A DNA stretch of 64,000 bases from JAEUOS01 sp965279115 (lineage in GTDB: Bacteria; Pseudomonadota; Gammaproteobacteria; Burkholderiales; JAEUOS01), in the NCBI GenBank assembly GCA_965279115.1, contig OZ257137.1:372001-436000 (forward strand). Reading direction: 5' to 3'. The translations under genes were made by a program, and so were the position numbers. Under the pieces are notes generated by a model, which saw nothing but the letters and a program-made list of their open reading frames with translations, was not told the origin of the DNA and searched no databases. Positions 1-8,782 of the stretch are shown piece by piece (positions within the stretch are counted from its first letter, which is position 1; each line of letters starts with the position of its first letter).

Positions 1-92
1 AATAGGTGGCGGCGTGCACGTGGGCGGCGGGTCGGCGGTTCGAGGTTCGGGGGCGCCAGGCGAAGGCCTTTGCGGACGGCCCCGACTATGGC

Positions 93-110
93 AATATGTA
101 CGGACAAATT
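93..110. promoter_or_regulatory. GntR operator copy 1 (autoregulatory)
   Basis: The bases at 95-108 match 12 of 14 positions of TATGTACGGACATA, which is found intact at 3117-3130 (inverted) and 7146-7159. The core has the GT-N4-AC symmetry usual for GntR-family operators. It lies about 65 bases before the GTG start of the regulator, which suggests autoregulation. The repeat is seen directly; binding by this regulator is inferred. Confidence 0.6.
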
Positions 111-174
111 ATTCCACAGGCATGCTGCCGGCACAATGCGGCGCAAGCCGTGAGTTCACCGAAATCCGCCCCGA

Positions 175-915
175 GTGCCTGCCGCCCGCAAAACCGCCCA
201 GCCGCGCTACCGCAGCGTGGCAGACACCCTGATGGAAGGCATTCTTTCGGGCAAGTATCCGGTCGGCACCATCCTCCCGGGCGAAACCGACGTCGCCACG
301 CAGTTCGCCATCAGCCGCCACACCGCCCGGGACGCGATGCGCCTGCTCGAGCAGGCCGGCATGATCACGCGCCGCCGCCGGGTCGGCTCGATGGTGGTGA
401 GCAACGAATTGCCGATGCGCTACAACCAGCGCATCGAGTCCCTGAACGACCTGCTCCAGTACAGCAACGCCTCGCGCCTGAAGGTGCTGGAGTCGAGCGA
501 AGTCGCGGTCGACGAGGCGCAAGCGCTGCTGTTGCGCGTCAAACCGGGCACACCATGCATGTTCCTGCTGGGCATACGCTACCAGCGGCATGACAACCGT
601 CCGTTCGCCTATTCGGAAATCTTCCTGCCGGCCCCCTCCAAAGCCACGCGCGAGAAGATGCGCGACCCGCTGGCTGCCGCGCGCGAACTCACCCGCAAGG
701 TGGACACGCCGCACCTGCAAAGCATCGAGCAGACCCTGGTGGCCGAATCGGCCACCCGAAAACTGGCCGGCATCCTGAAAATCCGCACCGGCGCATCCCT
801 GCTCAAGTCGATGCGCGTGTACTTCGGCAGCAACGGCAAGGTGGCCGCCACCTCAACCACCTGGCACGCCGGCGACCTGTTCAGCTACTCGACCACCCTC
901 ACCAAGAGCGGCTGA
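175..915 (+). CDS. GntR-family transcriptional regulator (HutC/UTRA type)
   Basis: Cytoplasmic DNA-binding repressor or activator of 246 residues. A winged helix-turn-helix occupies roughly residues 12-75 (core SRHTARDAMRLLEQAGMI), followed by a UTRA effector domain at about 95-240, the layout of the HutC subfamily, whose members sense small metabolites. The start is a GTG at 175; no ATG with a better position precedes the helix-turn-helix. The neighbouring genes encode uptake and CoA-dependent catabolism, and three copies of one operator-like element lie before this gene, in the 3.1 kb divergent gap and before the TRAP operon, so it is the likely local regulator. The effector is unknown. Confidence 0.88.
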   Translation: MPAARKTAQPRYRSVADTLMEGILSGKYPVGTILPGETDVATQFAISRHTARDAMRLLEQAGMITRRRRVGSMVVSNELPMRYNQRIESLNDLLQYSNASRLKVLESSEVAVDEAQALLLRVKPGTPCMFLLGIRYQRHDNRPFAYSEIFLPAPSKATREKMRDPLAAARELTRKVDTPHLQSIEQTLVAESATRKLAGILKIRTGASLLKSMRVYFGSNGKVAATSTTWHAGDLFSYSTTLTKSG

Positions 916-947
916 GCGCGAACGGCGCTGCCCGGCGCGCGAGCCTG

Positions 948-2231
948 TCAAGCCAGCCCGATTGCCTTGGCGGCGGCCTTGAGGCCCTCGCGGTGGTCGG
1001 GGTGCGCGATGCCAATAACCTGCTGCGCGCGTTCCCGCAATGACTTGTCGCGCAGGTGCGCCACGCCCCATTCAGTGACGATGCAGTCGGCGTCGGTGGC
1101 GCCCAGTGTGGCCGGGCCGTCGAGGCGCGGGACGATGCGCGAAATCGCGCCACCCTTGGCGCATGACGGCATGGCGATGATGGCACGTCCGCCCTTGGCC
1201 ACGAGCGCCCCGCGGACGAAGTCGGCGAGGCCGCCAACCCCGCCCAGGTAACGGTTGCCACCCAGCTCGGCGTTGACCTGGCCGAAGATGTCCACCTGCA
1301 GGCCGGAATTGAGCGCGGTGAGACGGTCGCAGCGCGCCAGGGTTTCACGGGTATGGGTGTAGACGCCCGGTTCCATGCGCACCGCCGGATTGCGATGCAC
1401 GAAGTCATACAACGCGCGCGTCCCGACCGGATTGCCCATGATGGAAACGCCGGGGTCCAGGCTTTTCATCGAGTTGTCGATCACGCCGCGCTGCATCAGG
1501 CGCATCACGTCGTCGTTGATGAGGCCCGAGTGAAAGCCCAGGTGCTTGTGATTTGAAAGCGCGGCGAGCAAGGCGCCGGCCAGCGAGCCGACGCCCACCT
1601 GCAAGGTGGCGCCGTCGCCCACCAGCCCCGCCACCAGCGCGGCGATGCGCTCTTCGTCCGCGCCGGCGGCGGGATAGGACTGCTCGGGAATGGCCCGGTC
1701 GCTCTCGATCACGTGGTGCACAGGCACATCGTCGGGGATCTCTCCGCCCGGGATCACCGGCGCATTCGGATTGATCTCGACGATCACCAGGCGGGCGCGG
1801 CGCGCTGCCTCGAACATGTAGTTGCGCCCGGCGCCGGCGTACAGCCGTCCGCTCTGTTCGTCGCGCACCGCCTGCATCAGCACCACGTCGCCGGGAATCA
1901 CGCCGCTGGTCATCGCGGGACCGAGACGGTGGTAATGCATGGGATAGATGGTCACCGGAATGGTGCGGCTGATCTCGGCGGTGCGAAACAGCCCACCGTA
2001 GCTCGACAAACCCATGCCATTGCCCTTTGCCGCCAGCGGGCTGCCGGTGATCGAGGCGCCGATGAAGGCGCTCACACCCGCCGGGATGCTGGTGGTGCCG
2101 AAAAGCCGCTCGCACAGGGTCAGCGGCTCGCCGGCCATCTGGCCGATGACGATGCCGTCCCCGGCGCGCAGCAGGGTGGAAAAATCGAGTGATTCAACCG
2201 GCTGGGCCGCGGGCAACACGCGCGTGTTCAT
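948..2231 (-). CDS. Acetyl-CoA hydrolase/CoA-transferase family protein
   Basis: A 427-residue protein of the acetyl-CoA hydrolase / 4-hydroxybutyrate CoA-transferase family, which moves CoA between carboxylic acids. Family features include VEINPNAPVIPGGEIP near residue 151 and GVGSLAGALLAAL near 213. The start used is the ATG at 2231, which overlaps the stop of the upstream deacetylase as ATGA; a longer reading frame from 2294 would run inside that gene. Odd point: around residues 234-243 the segment reads HSGLINDDVM, where better-known members have a catalytic glutamate in an H-T/S-E context. It may be a divergent transferase or have another activity. Its place in the putative GntR regulon suggests activation of an imported acid. 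Confidence 0.85.
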   Translation of the reverse strand: MNTRVLPAAQPVESLDFSTLLRAGDGIVIGQMAGEPLTLCERLFGTTSIPAGVSAFIGASITGSPLAAKGNGMGLSSYGGLFRTAEISRTIPVTIYPMHYHRLGPAMTSGVIPGDVVLMQAVRDEQSGRLYAGAGRNYMFEAARRARLVIVEINPNAPVIPGGEIPDDVPVHHVIESDRAIPEQSYPAAGADEERIAALVAGLVGDGATLQVGVGSLAGALLAALSNHKHLGFHSGLINDDVMRLMQRGVIDNSMKSLDPGVSIMGNPVGTRALYDFVHRNPAVRMEPGVYTHTRETLARCDRLTALNSGLQVDIFGQVNAELGGNRYLGGVGGLADFVRGALVAKGGRAIIAMPSCAKGGAISRIVPRLDGPATLGATDADCIVTEWGVAHLRDKSLRERAQQVIGIAHPDHREGLKAAAKAIGLA

Positions 2232-3103
2232 GATTGCCCCCTGGGCACGGCCTGCGCGAAATGGTCGGCGATTTCGAGGCGTGTGGCCACCCACACGTCG
2301 GCGCGCGCCGCCACATGCTCGAGGAAGGCACGCAAGGCGGTGATACGCCCGGGGCGGCCGATGATGCGCAGGTGCAGGCCCAGCGACATCATGCGTGGCG
2401 CGCGCTCGCCTTCCTCATAGAGCCAGTCGAAGGTGTCGATCGCGTAGCGCAGCCACGCCTCGGGCGAATAGGCGGGATCGGTCCAGAATTTCATGTCGTT
2501 GGTGTCGATGGTGTACGGCACCACCACCAGCGGCTTATCCTGGGTATGGTCCCAGAACGGGCGGTCATGGCTGAAGTCGTCCATGGTGTACCGGAACCCC
2601 TCCTCGGCCAGGAGGCGCCGGGTGTTGTCCGAGGTGAGATAGCGCGACAGCCAGCCATACGGGCGCGTTCCGGTGGTCTTCTGGATCAGCGCCACGGCCT
2701 TGCGGATGTATTCGCGCTCGGCGGCTTCGTCCAGGTGGTACTGGTTGGCCCAGCGGTAGCCGTGCGAACAGGCCTCGTGGCCGCCGCGCACCATCCGCGC
2801 GGTGAAGTCCGGCGCACGCTCCAGCGCCACCGCACAGGCGGTGAAGGTGGCCTTGAGGCCATGCGCCTCCAGAAGGTCGAGCACCCGCGGCGCACCGGCG
2901 TTGATGCCGTACTGGTAGTTGCTTTCGTTGGCGTAGTTGCGCAAGGGTTTGCGCAGGCCGATGCCAAGCTCGTCGACCACCTCCGGGTACTTGTCGCCGT
3001 CGGCGACGCTGGCTTCCGCGCCTTCCTCGACATTGATCACCAGGGACAAGGCGAGGCGCTTGCCCGCCGGCCAGTTGAAGGGTGGATATTCGGCGTAGCT
3101 CAT
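2228..3103 (-). CDS. Polysaccharide deacetylase family protein, PuuE/allantoinase type
   Basis: A 291-residue NodB-fold hydrolase resembling PuuE, the cofactor-independent allantoinase, and related amidohydrolases. Visible features are INVEEGAE near residue 23, EACSHGYRW near 110 and a C-terminal SLGLHLRIIGRPGR segment. There is no signal peptide, so it acts in the cytoplasm, unlike sugar-polymer deacetylases. It is translationally coupled by a 4-base overlap to the CoA-transferase downstream. An operator-like element lies 14 bases before its start. Neighbours do not include ureide genes, so the substrate may be another amide or lactam rather than allantoin. Confidence 0.85.
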   Translation of the reverse strand: MSYAEYPPFNWPAGKRLALSLVINVEEGAEASVADGDKYPEVVDELGIGLRKPLRNYANESNYQYGINAGAPRVLDLLEAHGLKATFTACAVALERAPDFTARMVRGGHEACSHGYRWANQYHLDEAAEREYIRKAVALIQKTTGTRPYGWLSRYLTSDNTRRLLAEEGFRYTMDDFSHDRPFWDHTQDKPLVVVPYTIDTNDMKFWTDPAYSPEAWLRYAIDTFDWLYEEGERAPRMMSLGLHLRIIGRPGRITALRAFLEHVAARADVWVATRLEIADHFAQAVPRGQS

Positions 3104-3114
3104 GGCGAAATCTG

Positions 3115-3131
3115 CATATGTCCGTACATAA
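3115..3131. promoter_or_regulatory. GntR operator copy 2 (divergent intergenic region)
   Basis: On the minus strand 3130-3117 reads TATGTACGGACATA, identical to the copy at 7146-7159. It lies between the divergent deacetylase/CoA-transferase pair and the TTT receptor, 14 bases from the deacetylase start, and could control both directions. The identity is seen; function is inferred from spacing and from the linked GntR gene. Confidence 0.68.
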
Positions 3132-3253
3132 CCGAAGTATACGCAAGCACGTCTTGACCCGCCCTACCCGCACTGCCAGAATTGGCCCTCCCGCCGTCGG
3201 CCATCCATGCGATCGCCCGGCTACGCGACAACCACGATACCAAAGGACAATCC

Positions 3254-4225
3254 ATGCGCTTCCTGACACTGATTGCGGCGGCCGTCACGCTGCTGGCCGC
3301 GAGCACGTCGCAGGTCTCGGCCCAGGCCTGGCCGAACCGCCCGGTCCGGGTGCTGGTGGGCTTTCCCGCCGGACAGGCAACCGACGTGCTCGCGCGCATG
3401 GCGGCGCAGCGCATGTCGGACGTGACCGGCCAGCAGTTCTTCGTCGAGAACCGCCCCGGCGCCTCCGGCAACATCGCCTTCGAGATGGCGGCACGCGCCA
3501 CGCCCGACGGCTACACCCTGCTGATGGGCTCCTCCGGCACGGCGGCGATCAACCCGTCGCTGTTCTCCAAGCTGCCGTTCGACATCAATCGCGATTTCGC
3601 CCACGTGATCATGATGGCGGACATCCCGCAGCTGCTGGTGGTCAACCCCAACCTGCCGGTGAAGAATGTGCGCGAACTGATCGACTACGCCAAGGTGCGG
3701 CCCGGCAAGATCGACTACGCCTCCGGAGGCAGCGGGCTCACCAACCACCTGATCATGGAGATGTTCAAGTCGGCCACCGGCCTGCGGCTGGTGCACATAC
3801 CCTACCGCGGCGGGCCGCCCGCGCTCACCGACCTGATCGCAGGCCAGGTCTCGCTGATGTTCGAAACCACCGTCGGCGCGCTGCCGCATGTGCGTAACGG
3901 CAAGCTGCGCGCCCTGGCGATTTCGCGCATCAAGCGCAGCACCGGCGCACCTGACATCCCGACGGTGGCCGAATCCGGGGTGCCCGGTTTCGACGCCGCC
4001 GCCTGGATCGCCATGTTCGCCCCGGCCGGCACGCCGCGCGAGGTGGTCGCGCGCCTGAACAGCGAGATCAACAAGGGCATCGTCACCCCGGAAATGCGCG
4101 AGAAACTGGTGGGCCTGGGCGCCGATCCGGTGGGCGGCGCCCCTGAAGACTTCAGCGCGTTTCACAAGGCCGAGCTGGCCAAGTGGGCGAAAGTGGTCAA
4201 GGACTCCGGCGCGAAGGTCGACTGA
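3254..4225 (+). CDS. TTT-family (Bug) periplasmic solute receptor
   Basis: A 323-residue exported binding protein. A signal peptide ends near residue 24 (STSQVSAQ/A), and the mature part begins WPNRPVRVLVGFPAGQATD. Conserved family segments follow: FVENRPGASGN, ATPDGYTLLMGSSGT, VHIPYRGGPPALTDLIAGQ and MFAPAGTPREVV. The ATG at 3254 is preceded by AAAGGACAA. No TctA/TctB membrane genes are nearby, so it either shares a distant transporter or acts as an orphan receptor. It is followed by two MmgE/PrpD genes on the same strand, suggesting that its ligand is their substrate or a relative. Confidence 0.93.
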   Translation: MRFLTLIAAAVTLLAASTSQVSAQAWPNRPVRVLVGFPAGQATDVLARMAAQRMSDVTGQQFFVENRPGASGNIAFEMAARATPDGYTLLMGSSGTAAINPSLFSKLPFDINRDFAHVIMMADIPQLLVVNPNLPVKNVRELIDYAKVRPGKIDYASGGSGLTNHLIMEMFKSATGLRLVHIPYRGGPPALTDLIAGQVSLMFETTVGALPHVRNGKLRALAISRIKRSTGAPDIPTVAESGVPGFDAAAWIAMFAPAGTPREVVARLNSEINKGIVTPEMREKLVGLGADPVGGAPEDFSAFHKAELAKWAKVVKDSGAKVD

Positions 4226-4251
4226 CCCCCCTACAACTGAAAGGGCATCCC

Positions 4252-5658
4252 ATGTCCGCAGTCCTGAAACCCGCGGCGCAGCCGGTGCCACCGATTGCCG
4301 CCACGCTCGCCGCGTTCGTGGCCGAAACCGCGTTTGACGACCTGCCGTCGATCACCCGCGAACGCGCCAAGCACCTGATGCTCGACGCAATCGGCATCGG
4401 TTTCGCCTCCACCACCTTCGATTTCGCGCGCGCCTCGCTGGCGGGCACCCGCGCGCTCGGTGGCAGCGGCGAATCCGTCGTGCTGGGCATGAACACGCGG
4501 CTGGCCGTGCGCGACGCGGTCATGATCAACGGCGTTCTCATGCATGGGCTCGACTATGACGACACGCATGTGCCCGGCGTGCTCCATCCCACGGTGAGCC
4601 TGCTGCCGACCGTGCTGGCGCAAGGGGCGGCGTTGCATTCCAGCGGCCGCGACATGCTGGCCGCCTTCGTGCTGGGCGTCGAGACGGCCACCCGCCTGGC
4701 CACGGTGGCCAAGGGCGGCTTCCATACGCTTGGCTTCCACCCGACCGGACTGGTAGGGGCGTTTGGCTGCACCCTCGCGGCGGGACGGCTGCTGGGCCTG
4801 ACGCAGCCGCAACTGGTCATGGCGCAGGGCGTCGCGCTGTCGATGGCCGGTGGCAGCCTGGAATTTCTGGAAGACGGCGCGTGGACCAAGCGCCTGCATC
4901 CGGGCTGGGCTGGCGTCGCCGGCATCACCGCCGCCACGTTGGCCCGGCACGGGTTTATCGGCCCGGCGGCGGCCTATGAAGGGCGCTACGGCCTGTATGC
5001 CACCCATCTCGCCGATGGCGGCAAGGGCGCCGACCTCGCGATCGCCACCGCCCGCCTGGGCCAGGACTGGGAACTGCACAACGTCGCCGTCAAGCCGTTC
5101 CCGCTGTGCCACCTGACCCACGCGTGCGCCGACGCGGCCATCGCCTTGCATCGTCTCGGCATCGACCCGCTGCGGATTCGCCGCGCCATCGCGCTGGTGC
5201 CCGCCGAGACCGTGCAGGTGGTGTGCGAGCCGGTGCCCAACAAGCGCCGCCCGCAGAACGACTATGACGCGCGCTTCTCGATTCCTTTCGTGGTGGCCAG
5301 CGGCCTCATCAAGGGACGCGTCGGCCTGGCCGAACTGGAACCGGCGGAACTGACCAACCGCGCCGTGCTTGCGCTGGCCGATCGTGTCGAATACCGGATA
5401 GACCCGGCTTCCGGCTTTCCCAAGTACTACTCCGGCGAGGTGATCGTCGAACTCGATGACGGCAGCGAACTCCGGCACCGCGAGCACATCAACCGCGGCG
5501 CCGCCGACCGCCCCATCACCGAAGCCGAGATCACGACCAAGTTTTTCGACAACGCCTGCATGGCGCTGCCGCGCGAGCGCGCGCAACGCATCTGCGAAGT
5601 GGTGCTCGACCTCGACCGCTCCCTTGACGTGGCGCAGCTGGCCGAACTGCTGTCCTGA
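4252..5658 (+). CDS. MmgE/PrpD family protein (first of two)
   Basis: A 468-residue cytoplasmic protein of the MmgE/PrpD family (2-methylcitrate dehydratase, cis-aconitate decarboxylase and similar enzymes). Family segments visible are HGLDYDDTHVPGVLHPT near residue 100, GFHPTGLVGAFG near 162 and VKPFPLCHLTHACADAAI near 281. The ATG at 4252 lies 26 bases after the TTT receptor stop with AAAGGG upstream; the longer frame from 4183 overlaps that gene. The family covers several hydro-lyases and decarboxylases, so the exact reaction is not called. Confidence 0.9.
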   Translation: MSAVLKPAAQPVPPIAATLAAFVAETAFDDLPSITRERAKHLMLDAIGIGFASTTFDFARASLAGTRALGGSGESVVLGMNTRLAVRDAVMINGVLMHGLDYDDTHVPGVLHPTVSLLPTVLAQGAALHSSGRDMLAAFVLGVETATRLATVAKGGFHTLGFHPTGLVGAFGCTLAAGRLLGLTQPQLVMAQGVALSMAGGSLEFLEDGAWTKRLHPGWAGVAGITAATLARHGFIGPAAAYEGRYGLYATHLADGGKGADLAIATARLGQDWELHNVAVKPFPLCHLTHACADAAIALHRLGIDPLRIRRAIALVPAETVQVVCEPVPNKRRPQNDYDARFSIPFVVASGLIKGRVGLAELEPAELTNRAVLALADRVEYRIDPASGFPKYYSGEVIVELDDGSELRHREHINRGAADRPITEAEITTKFFDNACMALPRERAQRICEVVLDLDRSLDVAQLAELLS

Positions 5659-5719
5659 GCCCCTCAAGCAAGGCCGGCCCCGGGCCGCCGCGTTCCCACC
5701 ACATCCCGACTCCCAGCCC

Positions 5720-7120
5720 ATGAGCGACGCGACACCCGCAATAAATCCGATGGACCGCCTGATCGAGCTGGTGACCCGCACCGGTTTCGAACACCTGCCG
5801 CCGGCAGTTGTCGAGCGTGCGACCACGTTTTTCATGGATACCATCGGCGTTGGCGTGGCCGGCATCCGCGCGCCTTTTCGCGACCAGCTGGTCGCCATGG
5901 CCGACCAGTGGGGCGCCGGCGCGGTAGCGCCGGTTCTCGGCGGAGGGAAGCCCTTGCCCCCGGCGTCAGCGGCGCTGGTCAACGGCTACCAGATCCATTC
6001 ACAGGAGTTCGATTGCGTCTACGAGCCCGGTGTGATCCTGCCGATGGCGCCGCTGGTCGCCGGCGTGCTGTCCCAATTGGGTGCGATGACCGCGCGCGGC
6101 GGGACGCCATCCGGCCGCGCGCTCATCACCGCGCTTGCCGTGGGCCTGGAGATTTCCTGCACCCTGGCCTCGAGCGCCAAAACGTCGATGAAGTTCTTCC
6201 GCCCCGGCACCACCGGAGGCTTCTCCGCACTTGCCGCCATCCTTTCGCTAGCCGGCGCAGACGCCGAACTCGCGCGACGCGCCTTCGGCATCCTGTATTC
6301 ACAGATCTGCGGCAGCATGCAGTCGCATGAGGAAGGTTCCTCGATGCTGGCCATGCAAATGGGCTTCAACGCGCGCGCTGCGGTGACGGCCTACGACCTC
6401 GCGCGCGCCGGATTCTCCGGGCCGGTCAACATCCTCGACGGCCGCTTCGGCTACTTCCCGGTATTTGAAACCGAAGGCGACATCGCGGCGGCGTGGGGCG
6501 CGATCTGCAATCCCTGGAAGGTCACCACCCTGTCGCACAAGCCCTTTCCAAGCGGCCGCGTGACCCACGGCATGGCCCACACCATGCTGACACTGCGCGC
6601 CGGCGAGGGCTTGACGGCAACCAGCATCAAGCGCGTGCGCATCGAGTTTCCGCCGCTCGGATTCCGCCTGGTCGGCCGGCCGGTCAAGCCCGACATGACA
6701 CCCAATTACGCCCGCCTGTGCGCGCCCTATGTCGGTGCCTGCGCCCTGATTCGCGGCAGCGCCGGACTCGCCGATTTCCTGCCCGCGGCGGTCACCGATC
6801 CCGACGTGGTGGCGCTGGCGGGCCGCATCGAGACCGGCCAGTTCGACTGGCCCGACGCCAACGCCTTCTTCCCGCAGCGCATCACCATCGAGCGCACCGA
6901 CGGCCGCACCACGCTGCACGAGGTGCCGCATGCCTGGGGCCATCCGGCCATGCCACTGACGGCGGCAGAAAACCTCGCCAAGTTCCGCGACTGCCTGGCC
7001 TTCGCCGGCGTCGATCCCGACAGCCCGGCGGCACGCGGGGTGGTGGACCGGCTCACCGGACTGGCGCAGCAGGGCGATTTGCGCGCACTGCTCGAGGGCA
7101 TCGCAACGCTGCATCCTTAG
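5720..7120 (+). CDS. MmgE/PrpD family protein (second of two)
   Basis: A 466-residue paralogue of the preceding gene, clearly diverged. Where the first copy has a GLDYDDTH segment this one has HSQEFDCVYEPGVILPM, and RPGTTGGFSALAAIL replaces the GFHPTG segment. The VTTLSHKPFPSGRVTHGMAH stretch aligns with the KPFPLCH region of the first. The start at 5720 is chosen because the upstream reading frame overlaps the end of the first gene in another frame. Two diverged copies in tandem may act on different substrates or form a heteromer; neither is shown by sequence alone. Confidence 0.88.
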   Translation: MSDATPAINPMDRLIELVTRTGFEHLPPAVVERATTFFMDTIGVGVAGIRAPFRDQLVAMADQWGAGAVAPVLGGGKPLPPASAALVNGYQIHSQEFDCVYEPGVILPMAPLVAGVLSQLGAMTARGGTPSGRALITALAVGLEISCTLASSAKTSMKFFRPGTTGGFSALAAILSLAGADAELARRAFGILYSQICGSMQSHEEGSSMLAMQMGFNARAAVTAYDLARAGFSGPVNILDGRFGYFPVFETEGDIAAAWGAICNPWKVTTLSHKPFPSGRVTHGMAHTMLTLRAGEGLTATSIKRVRIEFPPLGFRLVGRPVKPDMTPNYARLCAPYVGACALIRGSAGLADFLPAAVTDPDVVALAGRIETGQFDWPDANAFFPQRITIERTDGRTTLHEVPHAWGHPAMPLTAAENLAKFRDCLAFAGVDPDSPAARGVVDRLTGLAQQGDLRALLEGIATLHP

Positions 7121-7142
7121 TGGCGTCCCGGGCCGCCGGGTT

Positions 7143-7163
7143 TAATATGTACGGACATATTGA
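7143..7163. promoter_or_regulatory. GntR operator copy 3 (TRAP operon)
   Basis: The bases at 7146-7159 read TATGTACGGACATA, identical to copy 2, within the longer near-palindrome TAATATGTACGGACATATTGA. It is 67 bases before the dctP start and 23 bases after the second MmgE/PrpD stop, so the TRAP genes probably have their own controlled promoter. Confidence 0.68.
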
Positions 7164-7226
7164 CGCGCCGGCGGCCGATGGTTTATCGTCCGCACGCTTT
7201 CCCCCAAATCGCGACGGAGGTTCACG

Positions 7227-8219
7227 ATGTTCCGCACACTGCCGTATCAGATGTTCGCCGCGCTGGCTGCCGCCTGCTTCGCCGCCGCCGCGCCCGCGCA
7301 ACAGAAATTCGACGTTTCGGTGCCCTGGAACGCCACCGAATTCCATTCGGTCAACGCCCAGAAGTTCGCCGACCGCGTCAAGCAGGTGACCAACGGCGAG
7401 GTCCTCCTGACCATCCACACCGGCAGCGCCCTGGGGGTCAAGGCCAACGATTCCCTGCGCGCCCTGGCCGACAATGTGGTGCCCTTCGCGGAATACGCGA
7501 TCTTCCAGAACACCAGCCGGGCGGCCATCCTCGGCCTGGAAACCCTGCCGTTCCTGGTGGGCAACCACGACCAGTTGAAGGTGCTGCACTCGTTTGCAAG
7601 GCCGGTATGGGAGGGCGTGCTTGCCAAGAACAACCAGAAGGCGCTCTACATGGTGCCGTGGCCGTCGCAGAACTTCTTTGTCAACAAACCGGTCACCGGC
7701 ATCGAAAGCTTCAAGGGCATGAAGATGCGCAGTTTCGACAAGCTCACCTCGGACTGGATCAACCGCCTCGGCATGACCCCCGTGCAACTGAACAACCAGG
7801 ACATCGTTCCCGCCCTGGGCTCCGGCATGCTCGACGGCGTGCCCACCTCGGCCACCACGGCAGCGGCGCAAAAGTTCGGCGACTTCCTCAAGTACGGCTA
7901 CAACACGAACCACCTGTGGGCCTCCAACGTGATGGCGGTCAACATCGAGGTGTGGAACAAGCTCAAGCCCGAGCACCGCGCCGCCATCGAGAAAGCCGCG
8001 AAAGACCTGGAACCGGAATTCTGGGAAGTGAGCAAGGCCGAGCATGTCAAGCGCGTCGCCGAACTCAAGGAGCGCGGCCTGAACCTGGTGCCGGCGCCAA
8101 CCGCGCTGGTGGAAGAAATGCGCAAGCGCACCCGTCCGCTGTGGGAGGAGTATTCCAAGCCGATGGGCGCGGAAGCGCAGAAGATCATCGCGGACTACCG
8201 CGCGAAGGTCGGCGGCTAG
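7227..8219 (+). CDS. dctP: TRAP transporter periplasmic binding protein (DctP family)
   Basis: A 330-residue exported receptor for a carboxylic acid. A signal peptide ends near residue 24 (AAAPAQQ). The segment FKGMKMRSFDK near residue 166 carries the arginine that in this family pairs with the ligand carboxylate, followed by GMTPVQLNNQDIVPALGSGM. CGACGGAGG before the ATG is a good ribosome-binding site. It is first in a dctP-dctQ-dctM operon behind operator copy 3. The ligand is unknown; the adjoining CoA-transferase and acyl-CoA dehydrogenase suggest an organic acid that is degraded as its CoA ester. Confidence 0.93.
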   Translation: MFRTLPYQMFAALAAACFAAAAPAQQKFDVSVPWNATEFHSVNAQKFADRVKQVTNGEVLLTIHTGSALGVKANDSLRALADNVVPFAEYAIFQNTSRAAILGLETLPFLVGNHDQLKVLHSFARPVWEGVLAKNNQKALYMVPWPSQNFFVNKPVTGIESFKGMKMRSFDKLTSDWINRLGMTPVQLNNQDIVPALGSGMLDGVPTSATTAAAQKFGDFLKYGYNTNHLWASNVMAVNIEVWNKLKPEHRAAIEKAAKDLEPEFWEVSKAEHVKRVAELKERGLNLVPAPTALVEEMRKRTRPLWEEYSKPMGAEAQKIIADYRAKVGG

Positions 8220-8233
8220 CCGCCAGCCGCCCC

Positions 8234-8767
8234 TTGCGCGCGGTCCTTCACGGCCTCTATCGCGGTTGCGCCGCGCTCGGGGCTGTCAGCCTCATTGCGG
8301 TCTTCGCGATCATGATCGCCGAAACCGCGTTGCGCAAGATGGGCTCCTACATCACCGGCGCCAACGACCTGATCGGCTGGTTTTGCGCGGCGTCGGGCTT
8401 CCTGGCGCTGCCCTGGACCTTCAAGACCGGCGAACTGGTGCGCGTCGGCCTGTTCATCGACAAGGCCAGCGGGGTGAAGCGCCGCGCGCTGGAACTGGCC
8501 TGCCTGGGCGGCGCGGCGGTATTCGCCGGCTTCGCCGCCTGGGCCACCGGCCGTTACATGTGGAAAGGCGCCACCGCCGGCGAGCTGACCCAGGGCATGA
8601 TCGAACTGCCCCTGTGGGTGCCGCAGCTGAGCCTTCTCGTCGGGCTGGCGGTGCTGTTCATCGCCATCATCGAGGAGTTTGTCCTGGTCGCGCAGGGCCG
8701 TGAAGCCACTTACGAAATCGAGGCGCGCGAGCGGCTGGCGCGCGGCGAGTTCGGCGACACGCTCTAG
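8234..8767 (+). CDS. dctQ: TRAP transporter small permease (DctQ family)
   Basis: A 177-residue four-helix membrane subunit. Hydrophobic stretches lie around residues 15-30, 45-60, 85-105 and 130-150, with the DctQ-like segment ETALRKMGSYITGANDLIGW near 26. No ATG occurs before residue 27; the frame opens with a TTG at 8234, 14 bases after the dctP stop, giving the usual DctQ length. No clear ribosome-binding site is seen, so translation may depend on re-initiation after dctP. It is followed 15 bases later by dctM. Confidence 0.85.
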   Translation: MRAVLHGLYRGCAALGAVSLIAVFAIMIAETALRKMGSYITGANDLIGWFCAASGFLALPWTFKTGELVRVGLFIDKASGVKRRALELACLGGAAVFAGFAAWATGRYMWKGATAGELTQGMIELPLWVPQLSLLVGLAVLFIAIIEEFVLVAQGREATYEIEARERLARGEFGDTL

Positions 8768-8782
8768 GATGCGGCGGGCCTG

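Noticed and set aside
1..92. Possible 5' end of a divergent gene running off the left edge
   Set aside because: A minus-strand frame is open but no start codon, ribosome-binding site or protein similarity could be supported.
4231..5982. Long open frame (583 codons) antisense to the MmgE/PrpD genes
   Set aside because: Composition is His/Gly/Arg-rich, typical of the reverse strand of GC-rich genes, and the sense genes are certain.
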